DNA of 53,936 nt, from NCBI GenBank assembly GCA_944328495.1, contig CALVHR010000013.1, forward strand, positions 1 through 53,936. The letters are read 5' to 3'. The notes under the pieces were generated by a model. The model saw only the letters and a list, made by a program, of their open reading frames with translations, made no database searches and was not told the origin of the DNA. Numbering within the stretch: position 1 is the first letter of the stretch; each line of letters begins with the position of its first letter. Source of the stretch: an uncultured Clostridia bacterium. GTDB lineage: Bacteria > Bacillota > Clostridia > Christensenellales > Borkfalkiaceae. A program made the translations under genes and the position numbers. Of the stretch, positions 49,793 through 53,936 are shown one piece after another.

Positions 49793-50443
49793 ATGGACGC
49801 ACAAAAGAGGGCACAGGCCCTGCAAATTTTATCCGAAGTATACGCGGGCGCCGCGCCGGCGCTGAAATATACGACCGCTTACGAATTGCTTGTCGCGGTG
49901 ATTTTGTCGGCACAGTGTACCGACGAGCGCGTGAACAAAGTTACGGCGGAATTATTCAAAGAACATAACACGCCGCAGACAATGCTCACCCTCTCGCAGG
50001 AGCAACTCGAAAAATATATTTTTTCCTGCGGCTTGTACAAGAGCAAGGCGGCGCACATTCTGTCCGCCTCGCGCGATATCGTGGACAAGTTCGGGGGGAA
50101 TGTCCCCGAAGGCTTCAAAGAGCTCAAATCTTTGGCGGGGGTAGGGCAGAAGACGGCGAACGTCGTTTCGTCGGTTTGGTTCGATAAGGATGCGATCGCG
50201 GTGGATACGCACGTGTTTCGCGTTTCCAACCGTTTGGGGTTGGCGCATGCGAACAACCCGCTGAAAACAGAAGAACAGCTGAAAGAGGCGATACCGCAAG
50301 CGGATTGGTCCAAAGCGCATCATTGGCTGATTTGGCACGGGCGCAAAGTATGCCATTCGCAAAAACCCGATTGCGCAAATTGCCCTCTTTCGGGATGTTG
50401 CGATTATTTTTCGGAAATAAATAAGCAAACAGGCATTAAGTGA
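49793..50443 (+). CDS. nth: Endonuclease III
   Basis: This 216-residue base-excision repair glycosylase/AP lyase removes oxidised pyrimidines. The helix-hairpin-helix is LKSLAGVGQKTANVV, with the catalytic Lys120 and Asp138 in AVDTHVFRV at the same numbers as in E. coli Nth. The 4Fe-4S ligands follow the pattern C-x6-C-x2-C-x5-C in CHSQKPDCANCPLSGCC. There is no ribosome site upstream and the ATG lies at the predicted transcript start. obg starts six bases after its stop. Confidence 0.97.
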   Translation: MDAQKRAQALQILSEVYAGAAPALKYTTAYELLVAVILSAQCTDERVNKVTAELFKEHNTPQTMLTLSQEQLEKYIFSCGLYKSKAAHILSASRDIVDKFGGNVPEGFKELKSLAGVGQKTANVVSSVWFDKDAIAVDTHVFRVSNRLGLAHANNPLKTEEQLKEAIPQADWSKAHHWLIWHGRKVCHSQKPDCANCPLSGCCDYFSEINKQTGIK

Positions 50444-50449
50444 GGGAAT

Positions 50450-51724
50450 ATGGCTTCATTGTTTACGGATAAAGCGAAGATAACAATCAAGGCGGGCGAC
50501 GGCGGCGACGGCATGAACTCGTTCAAGAGTTTCAAAGGCTTTGCCAACGGCGGACCGGACGGCGGCGACGGCGGCAAGGGCGGCGACGTGTATGTCGTCG
50601 GCGATAAGGACAAAAACGATCTTATCGATTTCCGTTTCGGTGCAAAATTTGCGGCGGGCGACGGCGAGCGCGGCGGCACGAACAACCGCTTCGGCAAGGG
50701 CGGTGCCGACGTCGTATTTTCGGTGCCGCTCGGCACGATCGTGCGCGATGCGGAGACGGGAAAGATCTTGTGCGACGTGTACACTGACGGCGAAAAAAAA
50801 CTTCTCGCGCGCGGCGGGAACGGCGGCAAGGGCAACGTACGCTTTACGACGGCGCGCCGCCATGCCCCGCATTTTGCGCAGAAGGGACAAAAAACAAAAC
50901 CGCACGAGCTCATTCTTGAACTCAAAGTGATCGCCGACGTGGGGCTGATCGGCTTTCCGAATGTCGGCAAGAGCACCCTTCTTTCCAAGATCTCGGCGGC
51001 AAAGCCTAAGATCGCGAACTACCATTTTACGACTCTTTCGCCCAATCTCGGGGTCGTAAAATATTACGACAAATCCTTTGTCGCGGCGGATATTCCGGGA
51101 CTGATCGAGGGCGCCGCTTCGGGCGCGGGGCTCGGGCATGATTTTCTGCGCCACATCGAACGGACACGAATGCTCGTGCACGTCGTCGACATTTCGGGTA
51201 TCGAGGGGCGCGATCCGTATGAGGATTTAAAGCAGATCAACGCCGAGCTCAAACAATACAGCGAAAAGCTTGCTTCCCTTCCGCAGATCGTTGCGCTGAA
51301 TAAATGCGACATTTGCGGCGCGGAAGAGAACATCAAAGCGTTCCGCAAGAAATGCCGCAAATATAAATTGTATCCGATCACGGCGGTGACGGGGGAGGGT
51401 ACGCGCGAGTTGATCGAAGGTATCTTTGAAGTGCTGGATACGCTTCCGCCCGCCGAACCTATTCCTGCGGACGAGTTCGAGTATGAGAGCGCAGACGTGA
51501 ACGAGTTTTTCATCGACAAGGACGAAGAGGAAAACGTCTGGTATGTTACGGGCGGACTTGTGGACATGCTCGAACGCAACGTCGTTTTGTCCGATCCCGA
51601 TTCCATGGCGTACTTTCAGAAAGTACTCAAAGACAAAGGCGTCATCAAGGCGCTTATTGCGCGCGGCGTGCAGGAAGACGATACGGTCGTCGTCGGCGGT
51701 GTGGAGTTTGCGTTCAAGAATTAG
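50450..51724 (+). CDS. obgE: Obg GTPase (ribosome assembly and stress control)
   Basis: This 424-residue GTPase has the Gly-rich Obg fold at residues 1-158 (AGDGGDGMNSF, GGDGGKGGDVYVV). The G domain includes G1 GFPNVGKST, G3 DIPGLIEGA, G4 NKCD, and a G2 Thr in FTTLSPNLG. A C-terminal OCT domain spans about 345-424 (WYVTGGLVDMLERNV). It acts in 50S assembly and growth control. It is translated from ATG 50450 behind GAGGG and probably co-transcribed with nth. Confidence 0.97.
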   Translation: MASLFTDKAKITIKAGDGGDGMNSFKSFKGFANGGPDGGDGGKGGDVYVVGDKDKNDLIDFRFGAKFAAGDGERGGTNNRFGKGGADVVFSVPLGTIVRDAETGKILCDVYTDGEKKLLARGGNGGKGNVRFTTARRHAPHFAQKGQKTKPHELILELKVIADVGLIGFPNVGKSTLLSKISAAKPKIANYHFTTLSPNLGVVKYYDKSFVAADIPGLIEGAASGAGLGHDFLRHIERTRMLVHVVDISGIEGRDPYEDLKQINAELKQYSEKLASLPQIVALNKCDICGAEENIKAFRKKCRKYKLYPITAVTGEGTRELIEGIFEVLDTLPPAEPIPADEFEYESADVNEFFIDKDEEENVWYVTGGLVDMLERNVVLSDPDSMAYFQKVLKDKGVIKALIARGVQEDDTVVVGGVEFAFKN

Positions 51725-51771
51725 GTCTGCGAATTTCTCGGCGACCTGACGCCTTTAATTTTTGTGAGGCA

Positions 51772-51817
51772 GAGGGCGATGCCCTCGCTGCTTTGTTTCG
51801 TCAGCTCGAAACAAAGC
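51772..51817 (+). other. Paired hairpins in the obg-yhbY gap
   Basis: GAGGGC-GAT-GCCCTC (51772-51786) and GCTTTGTTTCG with its complement (51790-51800 and 51807-51817) lie next to each other in a 121-base gap. Neither is followed by a T run, so they are more likely mRNA processing or leader structures than a full terminator. Confidence 0.5.
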
Positions 51818-51845
51818 GTGAGAATATTTTACCTTTGGAGCATAT

Positions 51846-52139
51846 ATGTTGACAAGCAAACAGAGAAGTCATTTAAAGAGTATTGCGGCGAACCTGCAAC
51901 CTGTCGGGCAATACGGAAAAGGCGGGCTGAGCGAGAATATGATCCGTTCCTTTTCGGAAGCGCTCGAAGCGAGGGAACTGATCAAGATCAACGTTCTGAC
52001 CAACGCCGAAGACGACGCAAAAGAGGCGGGAGCATACCTCGCCGAAAAGCTGTTCGCCGAATGTGTCGCGGTAATCGGCAGAAAAGTCATTTTGTACCGC
52101 AGATCTTCGCGCAAGAACTTCGAACACATCGAATTTTGA
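51846..52139 (+). CDS. yhbY: YhbY/CRM-domain RNA-binding protein
   Basis: This 97-residue protein has the CRM fold. It contains LTSKQRSHLKSIAANLQPVG at the N-terminus, then GKGGLSENMI (the GxxG RNA-binding loop), and ends in GRKVILYRRS. It associates with pre-50S ribosomes. Its place after obg is conserved in Firmicutes. The ribosome site is weak (TTGGAG). Confidence 0.95.
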   Translation: MLTSKQRSHLKSIAANLQPVGQYGKGGLSENMIRSFSEALEARELIKINVLTNAEDDAKEAGAYLAEKLFAECVAVIGRKVILYRRSSRKNFEHIEF

Positions 52140-52154
52140 TTTTCTGGAGAGGAT

Positions 52155-52787
52155 ATGAAAAGGGGAGAATATCTCGCGGAAAAACGCCTGCAAAGCGGTC
52201 TGAGCGAAAAACAGCTGGCAGAAAAGCTCGGTGCGTCGGAAGAAGAGGTGCGGCAATGGGAAGCAGGGGCTTTCCCCGATGCGAAATACCTGTTGCCTCT
52301 TTCCGAAATTCTCGGCGCTGATACGGAGGAGATCCTCCGCAATTGTTCGCAAGAAGCGACGGAAGCTTTTTCCCGAACAGAACAGGCGCAGACGGAAGGC
52401 GCACGCGCCGCGGAAAGCGAACCCGCCCCGTCCGAGCGTCTGCCCGCCGCAAAAAAACAGACGGAATCCTATTACGAGCGCTTACATAAAAAGATCCGCT
52501 ATTCCGACGATCCGGACAGCAGGTACTATCGTGAAAGCAGGTACAGCGACGGTTTTTCGCCGTTTGAACGGGTATTCGGCTATATCGCGTGCATTTTATG
52601 CGTCATTCTTTGCATATTCGGAACGGTTTGGCATCTTGTCGAAAAACATTCCGAGCAGGATGCGTTTTCTTCACAAGTGTATGCGTCATGTCCTGTTGAT
52701 ACCGCCGCAGAGGAAAAGAAAGCGTCGGTGCGGGTCGCCGTAAAAAGCGCTGCGGCGGCCGAATTCAATGCGGAGGTTGCAATATGA
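52155..52787 (+). CDS. Membrane-anchored XRE-type HTH protein
   Basis: This 210-residue protein has an N-terminal Cro/C1-type HTH (about 5-62; LAEKLGASEEEVRQWEAG). A polar, charged linker follows (about 68-140), then one transmembrane helix (about 143-163, YIACILCVILCIFGTVW) and a short extracytoplasmic tail rich in Ala and Lys. The layout is like RodZ but without its beta-domain. It may sense envelope state or anchor a complex. GGAGAGG precedes the start. The next gene overlaps by ATGA, so both are co-translated. Confidence 0.82.
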   Translation: MKRGEYLAEKRLQSGLSEKQLAEKLGASEEEVRQWEAGAFPDAKYLLPLSEILGADTEEILRNCSQEATEAFSRTEQAQTEGARAAESEPAPSERLPAAKKQTESYYERLHKKIRYSDDPDSRYYRESRYSDGFSPFERVFGYIACILCVILCIFGTVWHLVEKHSEQDAFSSQVYASCPVDTAAEEKKASVRVAVKSAAAAEFNAEVAI

Positions 52788-53083
52788 GTGTGAGAGCCGA
52801 AAAAAAAGATGTCCGTCTCGCGGTGTGCATGTCGATCACCTTTGGGATCGGGCTTGTGTGTATTATTCTGAAAGAAAATTACATTCTGCTGTCATATTAT
52901 ATCCCTTGTTCCTTTGGTTCCGTTTTGGCACTGTATTTTAATTATTCCATGTGCAAATTTACCAATCGCTGGCGCGTGCATACCAATTCTGAACCGAGCC
53001 GTTTTCTTCTCGTTTCCGGAAAAATCGCCGAATGGGTCGTTTTTTTGCTCTCGGCGATCACAGCGGCTTTGCCTGCCATGTAA
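52784..53083 (+). CDS. Small membrane protein coupled to the HTH gene
   Basis: This 99-residue protein has three predicted helices (about 12-29, 34-52 and 80-97), separated by a charged loop. No motif is known. The start overlaps the upstream stop by four bases (ATGA), which argues that the two proteins work together. Confidence 0.75.
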   Translation: MSVRAEKKDVRLAVCMSITFGIGLVCIILKENYILLSYYIPCSFGSVLALYFNYSMCKFTNRWRVHTNSEPSRFLLVSGKIAEWVVFLLSAITAALPAM

Positions 53084-53145
53084 AACATTATTCTTCTGTA
53101 TAAGGGATAATCGGCATATCGGTATTTAATGAAGGAGGGCGGGAG

Positions 53146-53832
53146 ATGTATCGTTACGAAATGCATTGCCATACAAAATATACGAGCGCCTGTTCGCGGC
53201 TCGACGCGAAGACGCTCGTTTGTATGTATAAAGATAACGGGTACGACGGTATCGTGGTGACCGATCATTTTCTCAACGGCAACACGACGGTGGAGAGAAC
53301 GCTTCCGTGGGAGGAGCAGATCGAGTCTTTTTGCCGCGGCTATGAGAGAGTAAAAAAAGAAGGGGATGCGACGGGGCTGAAAGTGTTTTTCGGCTTTGAA
53401 TATTCCTATCTCGGTACAGATTTTCTCACATACGGTCTGGACAAAACATGGCTGAAAGCGCATCCGCATCTTTTAAAATTGTCGGTGCGCGAATATTTGA
53501 AATTTACCGCGGAGAGCGGCGCGCTGAATGTTCAGGCGCACCCGTTCCGTGAGGCGGATTACATCGATCATATCCGTTTGTTTCCGTCCTGTGTGGAGGG
53601 GTTGGAGACGTGCAACGCATGCCGCGACGATCGGTGCAACCGTTTGGCGGACAATTTGGCAAACGAATACGGACTTTTAAAAATCGGCGGGTCCGATTGC
53701 CATCGGGAGAGTCAGCCCATTCTTTCGGGTGTGGAAGCGGAGCGTCCCGTCGAAAATTTGGCGCAACTGATCGCGGCAATCCGCAGCGGCCAAACATCCG
53801 TGTTCGAAACACAAAATAATTTTATCCGATAA
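53146..53832 (+). CDS. PHP-domain metal-dependent phosphoesterase
   Basis: This 228-residue enzyme has the PHP fold. The first metal motif HCHTKYTS (7-14) is followed by VVTDHF (about 38-43), FGFEYSYL, NVQAHPFR and the C-terminal GGSDCH. All the His/Asp ligand positions of the trinuclear site are present. Such proteins hydrolyse phosphoesters, for example histidinol phosphate-like or nucleotide substrates; the exact one is unknown. GGAGGGCGGGAG is a very strong ribosome site. It lies 62 bases after the small membrane protein. Confidence 0.9.
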   Translation: MYRYEMHCHTKYTSACSRLDAKTLVCMYKDNGYDGIVVTDHFLNGNTTVERTLPWEEQIESFCRGYERVKKEGDATGLKVFFGFEYSYLGTDFLTYGLDKTWLKAHPHLLKLSVREYLKFTAESGALNVQAHPFREADYIDHIRLFPSCVEGLETCNACRDDRCNRLADNLANEYGLLKIGGSDCHRESQPILSGVEAERPVENLAQLIAAIRSGQTSVFETQNNFIR

Positions 53833-53936
53833 AATTATTTGTACGGTTTAAACTACGAAGGATTTTAAGGCAGTCAAGGCCCTAAAACAAGCATCAAAAA
53901 AGCCGCTTTTTTGCCTAGTTTTCATAGAAAAACCTT
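53833..53936. other. Right-hand non-coding end
   Basis: No gene is seen. A short AT inverted repeat (AAAAAAG at 53896-53902 and CTTTTTT at 53906-53912) could be a weak terminator for the PHP gene. Confidence 0.4.

Overview
The window reads as chromosomal DNA of a mid-GC Firmicute of the class Clostridia, most likely an anaerobic gut or rumen fibre degrader. This is inferred from a Gram-positive-style lipoprotein secretome, sigma-A promoters close to TTGACA-N17-TATAAT with many extended -10 TGn motifs, an electron-bifurcating-type [FeFe] hydrogenase operon, the nth-obg-yhbY housekeeping order, and paralogue styles (InlB repeats, Big_2 domains, C-terminal CBM-like modules) common in uncultured Clostridia such as Christensenellales. 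I see no rRNA, tRNA, CRISPR array or insertion sequence.

Layout. 1-2060: a GNAT acetyltransferase, then a cobalamin riboswitch controlling a DUF4430 lipoprotein and an ECF-type substrate-binding membrane protein, a likely corrinoid uptake cassette. 2060-30990: an extracellular polysaccharide degradation locus. It holds a double esterase (SGNH plus sialate-O-acetylesterase-type), adhesion or binding lipoproteins including one of 2,049 residues, a second SGNH lipoprotein on the opposite strand, a GH115 alpha-glucuronidase with extra C-terminal modules, a cytoplasmic GH32 with a LysR regulator, a broken ArsR-like regulator fused to a 5'-truncated beta-sandwich gene, two GH43 lipoproteins and a cytoplasmic GH2. 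GH115, GH43 and acetyl esterases together fit acetylated glucurono(arabino)xylan, although no xylanase and no sugar importer are present. The promoters at 2156 and 8693 share the same operator and the same upstream element at identical spacing, so the two largest operons should be co-regulated.

31000-37800: central energy metabolism, with citrate synthase divergent from a five-gene operon (HndA, HATPase, HndB, HndC, HndD) for an NAD(P)-linked [FeFe] hydrogenase. 37800-45800: a small membrane protein with a TGA-separated DUF4190-like tail, a methyltransferase, an ABC-like ATPase, a Nudix hydrolase, an orphan promoter that may drive a small RNA, a membrane protein with a Gln-rich tail, a PucR/CdaR-type regulator with malic enzyme, and cytidine deaminase. 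45800-53936: an S41 peptidase, a divergent pair of unknown small proteins, a cysteine desulfurase-like enzyme divergent from a DUF3343 protein (probable sulfur/selenium trafficking), endonuclease III (probably leaderless), Obg, YhbY, a membrane-anchored HTH protein with a small membrane partner, and a PHP-domain phosphoesterase. Most transcription units end in near-perfect GC-rich hairpins.
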